Source: an uncultured Draconibacterium sp. (GTDB taxonomy: Bacteria; Bacteroidota; Bacteroidia; Bacteroidales; Prolixibacteraceae). Taken from it: 64,000 nt of DNA. Positions 17,222 to 25,613 of the stretch are shown here, one piece after another. The translations under genes were made by a program, and so were the position numbers. The notes beneath the pieces were generated by a model, which saw only the letters and a program-made list of their open reading frames with translations, searched no databases and was not told where the DNA came from. Where the stretch lies: positions 1,095,001-1,159,000 of the forward strand of contig NZ_OY776414.1 in NCBI RefSeq assembly GCF_963675585.1, read 5' to 3'. The first letter of the stretch is position 1. Each line of letters begins with the position of its first letter.

Positions 17222-18004
17222 TCAAAATTCAAATGTCATTCCTGTTTTTACCTGCTGAATTTTAAATTGCTGATAGAACAGAGCTAAAGCAGGCAAATCG
17301 GTACAATGCGAGGGAAGTATCGTTTCTACTTTATTTTTTTTGAAATATTCAATGGTTTGCTCGGTTTGTTTGTTCTGAAATTTTAAATGAAATCCGCCGA
17401 TAACCGCCCTTATTTTGTCTTGCCCGGTCACCTTTTTGGCATATTCGCAAATGTTGCAAATTCCGGAGTGAGAACAAGCTGTAATTACAATAAGTTCATT
17501 GTTTTGTACAACAACCAAGGCGGAGTCGTCGTTTACAAAATCATAATCACCGCTGGCCAATTCAAATGGCGTTGTTTGACTTTCAAAATCATTCAATCGC
17601 GGAATTTCACCTAAAAAAAATACGTTTTTTACAAGCTCATAAGGTTGTGTTGTTTCAATCAATTGAAACTGATTTTTAATCTCATCTTCGCTAAATGCAA
17701 GTCCAACAGGACTGTGATCGGATTTTCGAAAGCGTGGAATAAAAACCTGGGGATGCGTGATCAATGTTTTGTTTGAAAGATGTTTTAATCCATTCCCGTG
17801 GTCCCAGTGTCCATGACTTAAAACAACTTGTGTAACAGAATTTTGAATGTCGACTCCTAATTTATTGGCATTTTGTAAAAATACATCGGAATGGCCGGTA
17901 TCAAACAATATACATTCACCATCAATTTCGATTAAATAGGAAAGACCGTGTTCGGCCAGATAAGTTCCTCCTGCAAGATTCTCTGTTAAAATTGTAATCT
18001 TCAT
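17222..18004 (-). CDS. MBL-fold metallohydrolase
   Basis: The 260-residue protein has the metallo-beta-lactamase signature HGHWDH at residues 64-69 (His64, His66, Asp68, His69), plus a later ligand in CSHSG and a conserved His in GGFHL. It belongs to the group often labelled methanopterin-biosynthesis-like MBL proteins, whose true substrates are mostly unknown. The gene is last in the minus-strand cluster (38 bp after the MFS gene). In anaerobes MBL proteins of this kind commonly lie beside NifX-like and ferredoxin-ATPase genes, which supports a shared role in redox or metal-cluster biology. Confidence 0.8.
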   Translation of the reverse strand: MKITILTENLAGGTYLAEHGLSYLIEIDGECILFDTGHSDVFLQNANKLGVDIQNSVTQVVLSHGHWDHGNGLKHLSNKTLITHPQVFIPRFRKSDHSPVGLAFSEDEIKNQFQLIETTQPYELVKNVFFLGEIPRLNDFESQTTPFELASGDYDFVNDDSALVVVQNNELIVITACSHSGICNICEYAKKVTGQDKIRAVIGGFHLKFQNKQTEQTIEYFKKNKVETILPSHCTDLPALALFYQQFKIQQVKTGMTFEF

Positions 18005-18042
18005 AATAAAAATGGTTCAGTTATTCTTAAGTTGTTGGTTCA

Positions 18043-19293
18043 TTATCTTTTACAATCGATTTTTGCTATAAAAAAGGCAGCCGAGAGAATGATTATCATA
18101 AACAGAATAAAAAACGATTGAAATCCGAATTGTTTGATAATGCTTCCACCTATTAATGGAAAGAGTGCCGGAAGTATGTTTCCTGCACCGGCAAATCCTG
18201 TATATAAGGCACGATTTTCAGTTCCCGATATTTCCAGTAACAAACCACTCATTGTCATTGTGTATAGTGAATAAACAATTCCGCCCAGCACAAAAATGTA
18301 TTTTAACAAACTGGCATCGTTTATAAAAATTGCCATAGTTGACAGAGCCAGCGAAAGAAAAACATTGGAATATAATAATACCTTGTATTTTAGTTTTTTT
18401 GCACCAAACAAAACAAGGATACTGACCAACACAATCCCAACTACTTTAAAAATTAGAAATGTGCCGGTTGAATTACTTTGGGTGTGAAATGTTTCTTTGG
18501 CGTAAAGTATTACAAAAGGTAAAAATGAAATTGCAATCCCTTGTGTATTAATAAATCCAAGAAAATAGGGGAGTTTTTTATTTTCTTTTAGTTCTGTTTT
18601 TAACAGCTTAATAAATGCATTGAATCCTTTAATTTTTAGTTTCGAAGGAATAACTTCTTTGATTGCCCAAAATCCTCCTGATGCCAGAAATAAAATTCCC
18701 GCGCCGGCAAAAAACATAAAAGCATAATTTTCTGGAAATGTTTTCCAAACCAGAATTCTTTTTACAAGAAATGCCGAGGCCAAAACAATTATTCCTGAAA
18801 TGATTTGTAAGGATGAAAAAAAGGTTTTTCGTTTATCCTGATTAACCGATTTCCCGAGAATATCGGTATAGCTGATATTTGCAAAAGCACCGGCCAGCGA
18901 AAAAAGGGTGATAAAGAGGAAGGTCATCCACAGCACAAATCCAACCCGTTCACCTTGCAATAAGAATAGCAAAACTCCAAGGCCCAGAAGCGCAAATACA
19001 CGTGTGTTGATGCCAAGTAAAAGGTATTTCTTTTTATAGGTTTTATTGCTCAAATAGGGTGCAAAAAATAGCTGAGTAAAGCTCGACCCACCCAACATTA
19101 TCGCAGTCATAATCCCAATATGCATGGCACCGCCACCGGCTTCTACTATCATTGCCGGAATTACGGTGTCTACATCCATAAAGTTTTTGGCAAAAGCCAA
19201 AAAAGTGGCATGCCATATAAAAGCTCTGAAATTATACGTCGATATTTTTTTTGATAACACTTTTGGCAAATTTGGTTTGCGTAAAGGTTTCAA
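18043..19293 (-). CDS. Major facilitator superfamily transporter
   Basis: The 416-residue protein has about 12 hydrophobic segments and a short cytoplasmic N-terminus rich in Lys/Pro. It fits the MFS by length and by the two six-helix halves split by a loop near residue 215 (KEVIPSKLKIKGFNAF). I do not recognise a substrate motif. The start is one base after the stop of the NifX-like gene at 19295, so the two are translated from one message. Its place among Fe-S ATPase genes suggests transport of a metal chelate, cofactor or thiol, but this is speculation. Confidence 0.8.
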   Translation of the reverse strand: MKPLRKPNLPKVLSKKISTYNFRAFIWHATFLAFAKNFMDVDTVIPAMIVEAGGGAMHIGIMTAIMLGGSSFTQLFFAPYLSNKTYKKKYLLLGINTRVFALLGLGVLLFLLQGERVGFVLWMTFLFITLFSLAGAFANISYTDILGKSVNQDKRKTFFSSLQIISGIIVLASAFLVKRILVWKTFPENYAFMFFAGAGILFLASGGFWAIKEVIPSKLKIKGFNAFIKLLKTELKENKKLPYFLGFINTQGIAISFLPFVILYAKETFHTQSNSTGTFLIFKVVGIVLVSILVLFGAKKLKYKVLLYSNVFLSLALSTMAIFINDASLLKYIFVLGGIVYSLYTMTMSGLLLEISGTENRALYTGFAGAGNILPALFPLIGGSIIKQFGFQSFFILFMIIILSAAFFIAKIDCKR

Positions 19294-19294
19294 T

Positions 19295-19738
19295 TTATTT
19301 TGGATTTGTTGTAATCCTGGATTTTAAAATTCCACTTTTTACTTGAAAAAGAGCGTATTCGCCATTGCGGTTTTTTAGTTCGTCTTTAAACCACTTTTTG
19401 TGTTTGTCTAAAATTGGTACCACTGTTTCTGGTGAATTTTCATGAATAATTACCGGAATAAAATGGCTGTTTACCCGGTTAATATTCTGACCAAATTTTC
19501 TTGAAATTAATACATTAACGTTCTTTTCTTTTAGCAAACCAATAACAGCATTCCCTTTTGCCAGTGAACCATGCGATGTTTTTTCGTCGAATTCTTTTGT
19601 CGGGTTTATTATGTATTCGTTAAAAACAAGGCTTTTGTTTTCTTCGCGGTACAGTGCAAATTTGTCGGCTTCTCCAAAATGTTTGTTCTCGAATAGCCCG
19701 TCGTTGTTCAGTGCAAATGCAAAGGTAAGTTTCATCAT
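19295..19738 (-). CDS. NifX/NifB-type cofactor-binding domain protein
   Basis: The 147-residue protein begins MKLTFAFALNNDGLFENKHFGEADKF, the usual opening of the dinitrogenase Fe-Mo-cofactor-binding fold, and continues with a segment on how a locus is inaccessible (VIGLLKEKNVNVLISRKFGQN). Related domains bind Fe-Mo cofactor precursors in nitrogen fixers and a Mo-Cu-S cluster in the Desulfovibrio orange protein. No nif structural genes are near, so nitrogen fixation is not implied. It is more divergent and longer at the C-terminus than the two at 23-24 kb. ATG at 19738 or the next codon are both possible. Confidence 0.75.
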   Translation of the reverse strand: MMKLTFAFALNNDGLFENKHFGEADKFALYREENKSLVFNEYIINPTKEFDEKTSHGSLAKGNAVIGLLKEKNVNVLISRKFGQNINRVNSHFIPVIIHENSPETVVPILDKHKKWFKDELKNRNGEYALFQVKSGILKSRITTNPK

Positions 19739-19876
19739 TTATTGAATTTAAGATTTACGTATTAAATAAGTTAACTCTTCTTTGGGTTCTGTAAATCGGA
19801 GTAAGCGAAAAGGAAGGAGAACGGGTCAGAAATTCCGCTCTCTTTCCGGTGTCATGTCTTAATTCAATCGGATCAC

Positions 19877-21241
19877 CTACCTTTTCATATTTTCAATTTG
19901 GTCGATTATTTTTTCAGCTGCTTTAATCAGAATTGTCTTTGTTGGGGCACTGGTTAACAGAGGGTGCGATCCAATTTGGAACGAAATCATTTCGAATACG
20001 GTAACCCCTTTTTGAATGGCAAGACTTATTGTATTAATCATTTCTCCGGCCGATTTGCCTCCCCATACTTCACCTCCAAGTATCGAACCTTCGCAAGCCG
20101 AAGCATACAGTTTAATAGTCAAAGGTTTTGTATCTTCAAATTTGTCCGGATGCGTATCGAAATCGCTAAATTCTGCCGACAGGATTTTAATGTTTGCCGC
20201 CATTGCAGTAGTTTCGTTAACTCCGGCTGCTGCCATGGCTACGTGATTAATTTCGGTAGAAAATACAGCCAGGGTTCCATTAAATGTTTTTCTGATTTTT
20301 ACACCAAATAAATTATGCCCTAATACCCTTGCTTCTGCAGTTGCTGTTGAGGCAAGCATAACATAGTCTGACCGCCCTGTCAGAAATCCTAGAGTTTGCG
20401 AACAATCGCCAACAGCGCAAACATCGGGTTCAATTGTACGCTCGTAACTATCTACTTTTATGGCACCTCTTTTATTCAGTTCCAAACCTGCCTTTTTGGC
20501 TAACTCGGTATTCGGGCGGTAGCCAATAGCCATAATTACTGCATCGCAATCAATGGTTTCGCCAGTACTTAGCAATACCGATGACACCTGGCCGTTTGTT
20601 TCGTTTATTCGTTCAACTTTTACAGATGTACTCACCTTTACTTTTGTTTTTCGTAATTCATCGGTGGCAACTTTACTCAGGTCTTTTGAAAATGCTTTTG
20701 AGAAACATTGTTCTTCACTTTCGATTAAGAATACATTTTTACCGGGATTCATGGCCAGTTGTTCCGCCACTTCAGCACCAATAAAACCACCTCCAACTAC
20801 TACAATATTCTTTTTGGTTTGAAATTCATCGAACAGATGACTGATGTACTGGTAACTTTTTTTAATGTAAAAAACATTTTTTAAATCGTAACCGGGAATA
20901 AATGTTGGAATTATAACTTTCGAGCCGGTAGCAAATACAAGTTTATCGTATTTGTATTCTTTTCCCGATAAAGTTTGTATTGATTTTTCTTTAATGTTTA
21001 CGTCAGTAACACTGTCGGTCTCTACTATTCCGCCCATGTCGATAAATGGTTTTGGACCCATCACATTTTTATCCACATTGTTTAGGGTATGGAAAATGTA
21101 AGGAATACCGCAGGGAACCAAACCTTTTTCTTCTTCTTTGAAAAGTAGCATACTTTTATTGGGGTGAGCTTTTTTTGCCGTAACACCGGTGATAATTCCG
21201 GCAGGACCAGCTCCGATGATAATTACATCAAACTGTTTCAT
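19877..21241 (-). CDS. NADH oxidase / CoA-disulfide-reductase-like flavoprotein
   Basis: A 454-residue class III pyridine-nucleotide disulfide oxidoreductase. Visible are the FAD motif GAGPAG (10-15), a single redox Cys44 in VPCGIPY, the NAD(P) motif GGGFIG (150-155), and the second FAD motif VCAVGDC. Relatives reduce O2 to water, CoA disulfide, or polysulfide using the single cysteine as sulfenate or mixed disulfide. It lies 44 bp after the second Fe-S ATPase gene in the same direction, so it may supply or protect reducing power for that complex in an anaerobe meeting oxygen or sulfur stress. Confidence 0.85.
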   Translation of the reverse strand: MKQFDVIIIGAGPAGIITGVTAKKAHPNKSMLLFKEEEKGLVPCGIPYIFHTLNNVDKNVMGPKPFIDMGGIVETDSVTDVNIKEKSIQTLSGKEYKYDKLVFATGSKVIIPTFIPGYDLKNVFYIKKSYQYISHLFDEFQTKKNIVVVGGGFIGAEVAEQLAMNPGKNVFLIESEEQCFSKAFSKDLSKVATDELRKTKVKVSTSVKVERINETNGQVSSVLLSTGETIDCDAVIMAIGYRPNTELAKKAGLELNKRGAIKVDSYERTIEPDVCAVGDCSQTLGFLTGRSDYVMLASTATAEARVLGHNLFGVKIRKTFNGTLAVFSTEINHVAMAAAGVNETTAMAANIKILSAEFSDFDTHPDKFEDTKPLTIKLYASACEGSILGGEVWGGKSAGEMINTISLAIQKGVTVFEMISFQIGSHPLLTSAPTKTILIKAAEKIIDQIENMKR

Positions 21242-21285
21242 GGTTTTATTTTTATTGATTCTGATTTTTTGTGCGTGTAAATCAT

Positions 21286-22158
21286 TTATAATTCAGATAT
21301 CATGTTATTCCATATGGTTTTTAAGGTGTTGCTGACATTACTTTCCCGATCAAATTCAATAACTGTTTTTTCGGCAATCATCGATTCCACCATTATTTCG
21401 GAGAAGGGGATTTTACCTGCAAGCGGAATTCCTGTTTCCAATAAATAGTCTTCTACTTTTTTTGTAAATTCTGTGTTGATGTCGTATTTGTTAATGGCAG
21501 CAAACACGGGTATTTCAAACGATTGTATTAACTGAACCACACGTTTGGCATCGTGCAATCCCGAAACGGTAGGTTCGATAACCAGCAAAACTGCATCGGT
21601 TCCGGTAATGGAAGAAATGGCGGTACAACCAATTCCCGGAGGGCCATCATTGATGATGTAGCTGGCTTTTGTTTCAGTTGCAATTTCTTTTGCGCGCTCC
21701 CTTATTCTACTCACAAGTTTGCCCGAGTTTTCTTCTCCCGGCCCCATTTTAGCGTGAACAAGTGTGCCAAATCTTGTTTCTGAAATGTACCAGCTATTGT
21801 TTAAGTTTTGGGTAATTGTAATTGCATTGGCAGGGCAAATACGTTCGCATAATCTGCACCCTTCGCATTGAAACGGATTAACTTCGGGATAATCATTTTG
21901 GTTTTTATGAATGGCATCAAAGCGGCACGAATCTTCACATAAACCACAGTTTGTGCATGTTTCCTGATTTATTACTGCAAGCGATCCACTATCAAATTTG
22001 TGCGTTTCTTTGGTCTTGGGTTTAAAAATCAGGTGCAAATCGGCTGCATCAACATCGTTGTCGCAAAAAACGGCATTTGGTGCCAACGAGGCAAGGGCTG
22101 CAGCAACTGTTGTTTTTCCGGCTCCTCCTTTTCCGCTTAAAATGGTTATCTCCTTCAT
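21286..22158 (-). CDS. MinD/Mrp-type ATPase with two 4Fe-4S clusters (second copy)
   Basis: Deviant Walker A GKGGAGKTT (residues 9-17) is followed by an inserted ferredoxin domain. It has two complete CxxCxxCxxxC motifs: Cys68, 71, 74, 78 and Cys98, 101, 104, 108. The ATPase core then resumes with INDGPPGIGC. The start overlaps the stop of the paralogous gene at 22155 by 4 bp. Pairs of such ATPases are encoded together with NifX-like proteins in the ORP cluster of Desulfovibrio and in many anaerobes, where they may insert or move metal clusters. The precise reaction is unknown. Confidence 0.85.
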   Translation of the reverse strand: MKEITILSGKGGAGKTTVAAALASLAPNAVFCDNDVDAADLHLIFKPKTKETHKFDSGSLAVINQETCTNCGLCEDSCRFDAIHKNQNDYPEVNPFQCEGCRLCERICPANAITITQNLNNSWYISETRFGTLVHAKMGPGEENSGKLVSRIRERAKEIATETKASYIINDGPPGIGCTAISSITGTDAVLLVIEPTVSGLHDAKRVVQLIQSFEIPVFAAINKYDINTEFTKKVEDYLLETGIPLAGKIPFSEIMVESMIAEKTVIEFDRESNVSNTLKTIWNNMISEL

Positions 22159-23024
22159 TTTACAACAATTTTAGATTTTAAGCTTTTTACTATTTGTGAA
22201 TAGTAGGCTTCAATTTCAGCTGGTATATTATTAAGTAGTTCGCCTTTCGAGTAGTTTTCGGCGTATTTTTTCGAGAATGGAATGTTGCCGAGTAATTCAA
22301 TATTTTTCTGCTTCAGGAAATCGTAAATCGCATTGTTTCCTAAGCCGGCTTTATTTACCAGCACACCAAATGGAATTTTTAAATCATTTAGCAATTCAAC
22401 GGTTATTTCTAAATCATTTAGTCCAAATGGAGTAGGCTCGGTTACAAGAATTACATAATCAGCATCAGCAACTGTTTCAACTACCGGGCAACTGGTTCCC
22501 GGTGGTGCGTCAAACAGCACAAATTCAGCTTGTTTTGAAGCTTCTTTTTTTACTTCTTTTATCAGCGAAGTTTGCATTGCCGAGCCTATTTCCAATCTGC
22601 CTTCAACCAATCCCAATCCAAATCCTGTATTGAAATAAGTTATTTCTCCAAGTGGCTTTTGATATTCAGTAATTGAATTAAAATTACAGGCAATGGAACA
22701 TACACCACAAGAGTGGCATAAATCTGGATTTACTTCGGCAAATTTTAGGTTCTTTACAACGGTGATTGCATTAAATTCGCACCAGTCTGCACACTTTTTA
22801 CAAAATGTACATTTATCGGTGTCGATTTTTGGCACCAGGGAGAAGACTGGTTTTTGCTTGCTTTTTTCTGCTGCTGAGAAGAACAATAAATCATTGGGTT
22901 CTTCAACATCGCAATCAATAAGCTGTACTTGGTTTTTAAACTTTTTCGAAAGAGAATGGTACAGGTTTATTGCAACTGTTGTTTTTCCTGTTCCGCCCTT
23001 TCCACTTGCAATAGCAATTTTCAT
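22155..23024 (-). CDS. MinD/Mrp-type ATPase with two 4Fe-4S clusters (first copy)
   Basis: The 289-residue protein has Walker A GKGGTGKTT (8-16), then a ferredoxin insertion with Cys72, 75, 78, 82 and Cys103, 106, 109, 113, and then FDAPPGTSCP. It is a paralogue of the next gene and overlaps it by 4 bp, which points to a heterodimer or a stoichiometric complex. A terminator lies just upstream at 23092-23132, so this operon has either its own promoter or read-through from the NifX-like genes. I did not find a good TAnnTTTG box in the 70 bp upstream. Confidence 0.85.
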   Translation of the reverse strand: MKIAIASGKGGTGKTTVAINLYHSLSKKFKNQVQLIDCDVEEPNDLLFFSAAEKSKQKPVFSLVPKIDTDKCTFCKKCADWCEFNAITVVKNLKFAEVNPDLCHSCGVCSIACNFNSITEYQKPLGEITYFNTGFGLGLVEGRLEIGSAMQTSLIKEVKKEASKQAEFVLFDAPPGTSCPVVETVADADYVILVTEPTPFGLNDLEITVELLNDLKIPFGVLVNKAGLGNNAIYDFLKQKNIELLGNIPFSKKYAENYSKGELLNNIPAEIEAYYSQIVKSLKSKIVVK

Positions 23025-23091
23025 ACTGATTTATAAAGTATTAATGTGATTCCGAGTACTGTTCTTGCAAAAAAAAAATACGATCCACTTT

Positions 23092-23132
23092 CATAAAAAA
23101 CTCCCCGAAGTAGGATTGTACTTCGGAGAGTT
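23092..23132 (-). terminator. Intrinsic terminator after the NifX-like gene at 23205
   Basis: Bases 23099-23112 and 23119-23132 form a 14-bp stem with one mismatch and a 6-nt loop. On the minus strand it is followed by TTTTTT. It separates the NifX-like trio from the ATPase pair. A second inverted repeat (23152-23160 with 23176-23184) lies just before it. Confidence 0.85.
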
Positions 23133-23204
23133 GTCGATTTAGTTTTGCGTTTTCTGATAACGATACACCTTTTTTTTATCAGAAAATTATAGTAGAAGAA
23201 ATTG

Positions 23205-23552
23205 TTAATGGTCGCAATAGTTTGCAGTAAATTCAATTGTATGCTGCAGAAATCCATTCGCCAGTTCGTTTGCAGAAAGCTGAGGTGCTCCAACAAAAAC
23301 ATTTACATTGTTGTAATTAAAAATCTGAATGGCTTTATGGCCCATACCTCCGGCAATTACATCGGTAGCTCCTTTTTCTGCTAACCATTTGGGCAAAATA
23401 CCGGGTTCGTGTGGGGGAGGAACAACTTTTTCTTCCGAAAGGATAGTATCTCCATCAACGTTTAACAAGGCAAAAAATTTGCAGTGTCCAAAGTGTCCGT
23501 CTAAAATCCCGTTTTCATCAACAGGAATTGCGATTTTTTTATTCATAATCAA
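23205..23552 (-). CDS. NifX/NifB-type cofactor-binding domain protein
   Basis: The 115-residue protein is a canonical member of the dinitrogenase Fe-Mo-cofactor family: KIAIPVDENGILDGHFGHCKFFAL at the start, then PHEPGILPKWLAEKGATDVIAGG and the GMGHKAIQIF segment. Gly-His-Phe-Gly-His and the Cys24 region may bind a metal cluster. It is the last gene of a three-gene unit (24124 to 23205), 13 bp after the DUF5320-like gene, and is followed by a strong terminator. The start may be the second Met at 23546. Confidence 0.85.
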   Translation of the reverse strand: MIMNKKIAIPVDENGILDGHFGHCKFFALLNVDGDTILSEEKVVPPPHEPGILPKWLAEKGATDVIAGGMGHKAIQIFNYNNVNVFVGAPQLSANELANGFLQHTIEFTANYCDH

Positions 23553-23565
23553 TATCCGATTTTAG

Positions 23566-23793
23566 TTATAAATTTCGACCACGTCGTAAACCTCTCCAGC
23601 CATTTCCTCTTCCTCCGCGAAATCCTTCCTCCGCTTCATTCTCCATATTTCCTCTGTGTCTGAATCCTCGTCCGTTTCTTCTGCCACGCATCGGATATTC
23701 TAATGTCGTGTCATTATCGGTGCTGCATCTTCCGTTTTTTCTTCCGGTTTGAGATCCTTGTCCCATTGGTCCGGTTTTGTCTAATCCTGGCAT
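23566..23793 (-). CDS. Small Gly/Arg-rich DUF5320-like protein
   Basis: The 75-residue protein starts MPGLDKTGPMGQGSQTGRKNGRC, which matches the DUF5320 opening (DRTGPxGxGPxTGRGxGxC), and ends in a Gly/Arg/Asn-rich low-complexity tail. Such proteins accompany NifX-like and ferredoxin-ATPase genes in anaerobes; no function is known. It is 4 bp after the stop of the preceding NifX-like gene and 13 bp before the next one, so all three are co-transcribed. The length and composition would make it easy to miss. Confidence 0.8.
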   Translation of the reverse strand: MPGLDKTGPMGQGSQTGRKNGRCSTDNDTTLEYPMRGRRNGRGFRHRGNMENEAEEGFRGGRGNGWRGLRRGRNL

Positions 23794-23797
23794 GGTT

Positions 23798-24124
23798 TTA
23801 ATTTTTAGCGTTTTCCAGTTTATTTATAATATCAACAACAAGTAGTTCGTTTTCATCCATTGTAACCATCTGAATATTCAGACGTTCTAATAAATCTTTG
23901 GCTTTTGGTCCAAAATGCCCTGATATAACCTGATTTGCACCCAGCTCGGCAACCATTTCTGAAGATTTAGTTCCGGCACCTCCGTTGGAATCTTTAAAAC
24001 TATTTTGTATAAAATTTGTCGTCTTACTTTCTCTGTCGTAGATGCAAAACCATCCGGCGCGTCCAAATTTTAAGTCAAATCCGGCGTCAATTGAATCTCC
24101 AAGTGAAGTAATAATTGTTTTCAT
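23798..24124 (-). CDS. NifX/NifB-type cofactor-binding domain protein, first gene of the unit
   Basis: The 108-residue protein has the same fold as the gene at 23205: MKTIITSLGDSIDAGFDLKFGRAGWF, then NGGAGTKSSEMVAELGANQVISGHFGPKA. The beta-alpha-beta layout and the GANQVISG turn are typical. It lacks the His-rich motif near residue 24 seen in the other copy, so the two may have different roles, such as a carrier and an acceptor. It leads a unit of three genes and has a good promoter upstream at 24149-24180. Confidence 0.82.
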   Translation of the reverse strand: MKTIITSLGDSIDAGFDLKFGRAGWFCIYDRESKTTNFIQNSFKDSNGGAGTKSSEMVAELGANQVISGHFGPKAKDLLERLNIQMVTMDENELLVVDIINKLENAKN

Positions 24125-24148
24125 ATAATAATAATCAAATGTTCACTA

Positions 24149-24180
24149 CAAAAATAATTCTATTATTTGATTAAAACAAA
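24149..24180 (-). promoter_or_regulatory. Promoter of the NifX-like unit
   Basis: On the minus strand TTTG (24177-24180) is followed after 20 bp by TATTTTTG (24149-24156), a full Bacteroidota promoter. The box ends 24 bp upstream of the ATG at 24124. Confidence 0.6.
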
Positions 24181-24240
24181 TTTTATATGAACAAATGATT
24201 GTTATGTCTTGGTCGGGGCTAGAGTGTTTAATTTGCTAAA

Positions 24241-24290
24241 ATAAAAAAGGTGTTACACATACTTTCCCGAAACAGTATGTGTAACACCTT
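24241..24290 (-). terminator. Intrinsic terminator of the HdeD-like gene
   Basis: A perfect 16-bp stem (24247-24262 with 24275-24290) and 12-nt loop are followed on the minus strand by TTTTTAT. It starts 22 bp after the stop at 24313. Confidence 0.9.
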
Positions 24291-24312
24291 GAATTATAAT
24301 TACGTATTGTGT

Positions 24313-24900
24313 TTAGTCTCTCAGGTCATCTTCACTTTTTTTCTTAATCCGAAAAGCAACAGCCATTAATATTAAACCTGCAAATAATGCAAATGATCCA
24401 ATTATTTTTATAATTACCAAGGCTGAAGCAAATGGCGACGACATAAGTACAATACCAAGAATGACGGAGAAAACACCGCCCCAAATCATCGATCGTTCAT
24501 TTCTGTTTGTTTTCTGAAGCCGAACACCGGTAACAATACCCGAAATACCATTTAGAACCGCTACTATCCCAAGAAACCACATTAAAAAGGAAGTGGTTAA
24601 CACGGTACTTGAAAAAGGTTTTGATAAAACCACAATTCCGGCAATAATACCTAAACCACCGGTAACCAATCCCCACCACCAATTTTTATAAATATTTCGT
24701 CGTAGTACGGAATTGACTGAAGTTACAATTCCGTCAATTAGCCAATAAACACCCATAATAAATACCAGGGTTGTTAAGGTTCCTTTCGGGAAAATGAGGA
24801 GAATTAATCCAACAAGTATCAAAAAAATACTTCTTGCCATAATCAGTTTCCAAGTTTTTTCAGCAAATTTCTTTGCTGTGTTAGCATCTGTGTTTGTCAT
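24313..24900 (-). CDS. HdeD/DUF308-family membrane protein
   Basis: The 195-residue protein has six hydrophobic segments arranged as three repeats (for example WKLIMARSIFLILVGLILL, then WWWGLVTGGLGIIAGIVVL), with VYWLIDGI after the second. This is the DUF308 pattern of HdeD, an acid-resistance membrane protein in E. coli. In Bacteroidota the role is undefined. It is monocistronic with a very strong terminator downstream. ATG at 24900 gives a 19-residue cytoplasmic N-terminus. Confidence 0.85.
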   Translation of the reverse strand: MTNTDANTAKKFAEKTWKLIMARSIFLILVGLILLIFPKGTLTTLVFIMGVYWLIDGIVTSVNSVLRRNIYKNWWWGLVTGGLGIIAGIVVLSKPFSSTVLTTSFLMWFLGIVAVLNGISGIVTGVRLQKTNRNERSMIWGGVFSVILGIVLMSSPFASALVIIKIIGSFALFAGLILMAVAFRIKKKSEDDLRD

Positions 24901-25010
24901 TACCGTTTTATTAATTTGATTTGAGATATTTATATGTATTAAAAATAGAACAAATGAATGAGTATCTCAAAATTTATTTAGACTTGATGCCCTCAATGTT
25001 GGTTTGGAGC

Positions 25011-25056
25011 AAAAAAAATCCTCTGAAATTACCTTTTTGGTAATAACAGAGGATTT
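25011..25056 (-). terminator. Intrinsic terminator of ppnP
   Basis: Two stacked stems, 25016-25025 with 25047-25056 (10 bp) and 25028-25033 with 25039-25044 (6 bp), are separated by a small symmetrical loop. They are followed on the minus strand by five T. The stop of ppnP is 23 bp upstream. Confidence 0.88.
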
Positions 25057-25078
25057 GTAGTACAGGAAACAAAACGTT

Positions 25079-25360
25079 TTATTCGTACCTGCACAAGTAG
25101 CTAACAGGCTCATTTACTTTAACTTTAAACGATGAATCTTTATCTACTTTAAAAGTTTCGTTTTGAGCAAAAAGTTTCCATTCTGCTGAACCGGGTAACA
25201 AAACCAACATTTCGCCATAAGTTACTGTCATGTATTCAATTGTACTGGTTCCAAATTCAAATTCGCCCGCATCAATTACTCCTGAAGTTGCTTTGCCTTT
25301 TGAATTATCAACTGCAATCGATTTTACTTTTCCCTCAAAATATTCATTAACTTTTAACAT
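25079..25360 (-). CDS. ppnP: Pyrimidine/purine nucleoside phosphorylase PpnP
   Basis: The 93-residue protein is a single small cupin-type barrel of the DUF1255/PpnP family. Typical segments are YFEGKVKSI (8-16), GEFEFGTSTIEYMTVTYGEM, and the end VSYLCRYE. PpnP phosphorolyses several nucleosides to base and pentose-1-phosphate. Length matches the family. It stands alone with its own terminator and is divergent from the GH42 gene. Confidence 0.9.
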   Translation of the reverse strand: MLKVNEYFEGKVKSIAVDNSKGKATSGVIDAGEFEFGTSTIEYMTVTYGEMLVLLPGSAEWKLFAQNETFKVDKDSSFKVKVNEPVSYLCRYE

Positions 25361-25613
25361 ATTATTTTCGTTTTAATTTTCGGTAAAAATAATAAATCGA
25401 ACAGATCGTGATATCGGTGGAGTAGTCGAAATAGCACAATCATAACTTCACTATTAATTCTACACAATCTCTGTTTCTATCGCTTCAATCTTTTCCTGTT
25501 AATTTAAATAAGACGTAAAAACCGGTTTCGGTAAATACATTATTGAGGATTTTGGGTATTTTAGACACTTAAAATCAAATACTATATCAAATAAAAAAAC
25601 AAATACTAAAAGA

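Noticed and set aside
23021-23302. 93-residue minus-strand frame between ATPase and NifX-like genes
   Set aside because: It runs through a strong terminator and overlaps the real NifX-like gene in another frame; composition is not protein-like.
19295-24124. Nitrogen-fixation cluster
   Set aside because: Only NifX-like domains occur; no nifH, nifD, nifK, nifE, nifN or radical-SAM nifB is visible.
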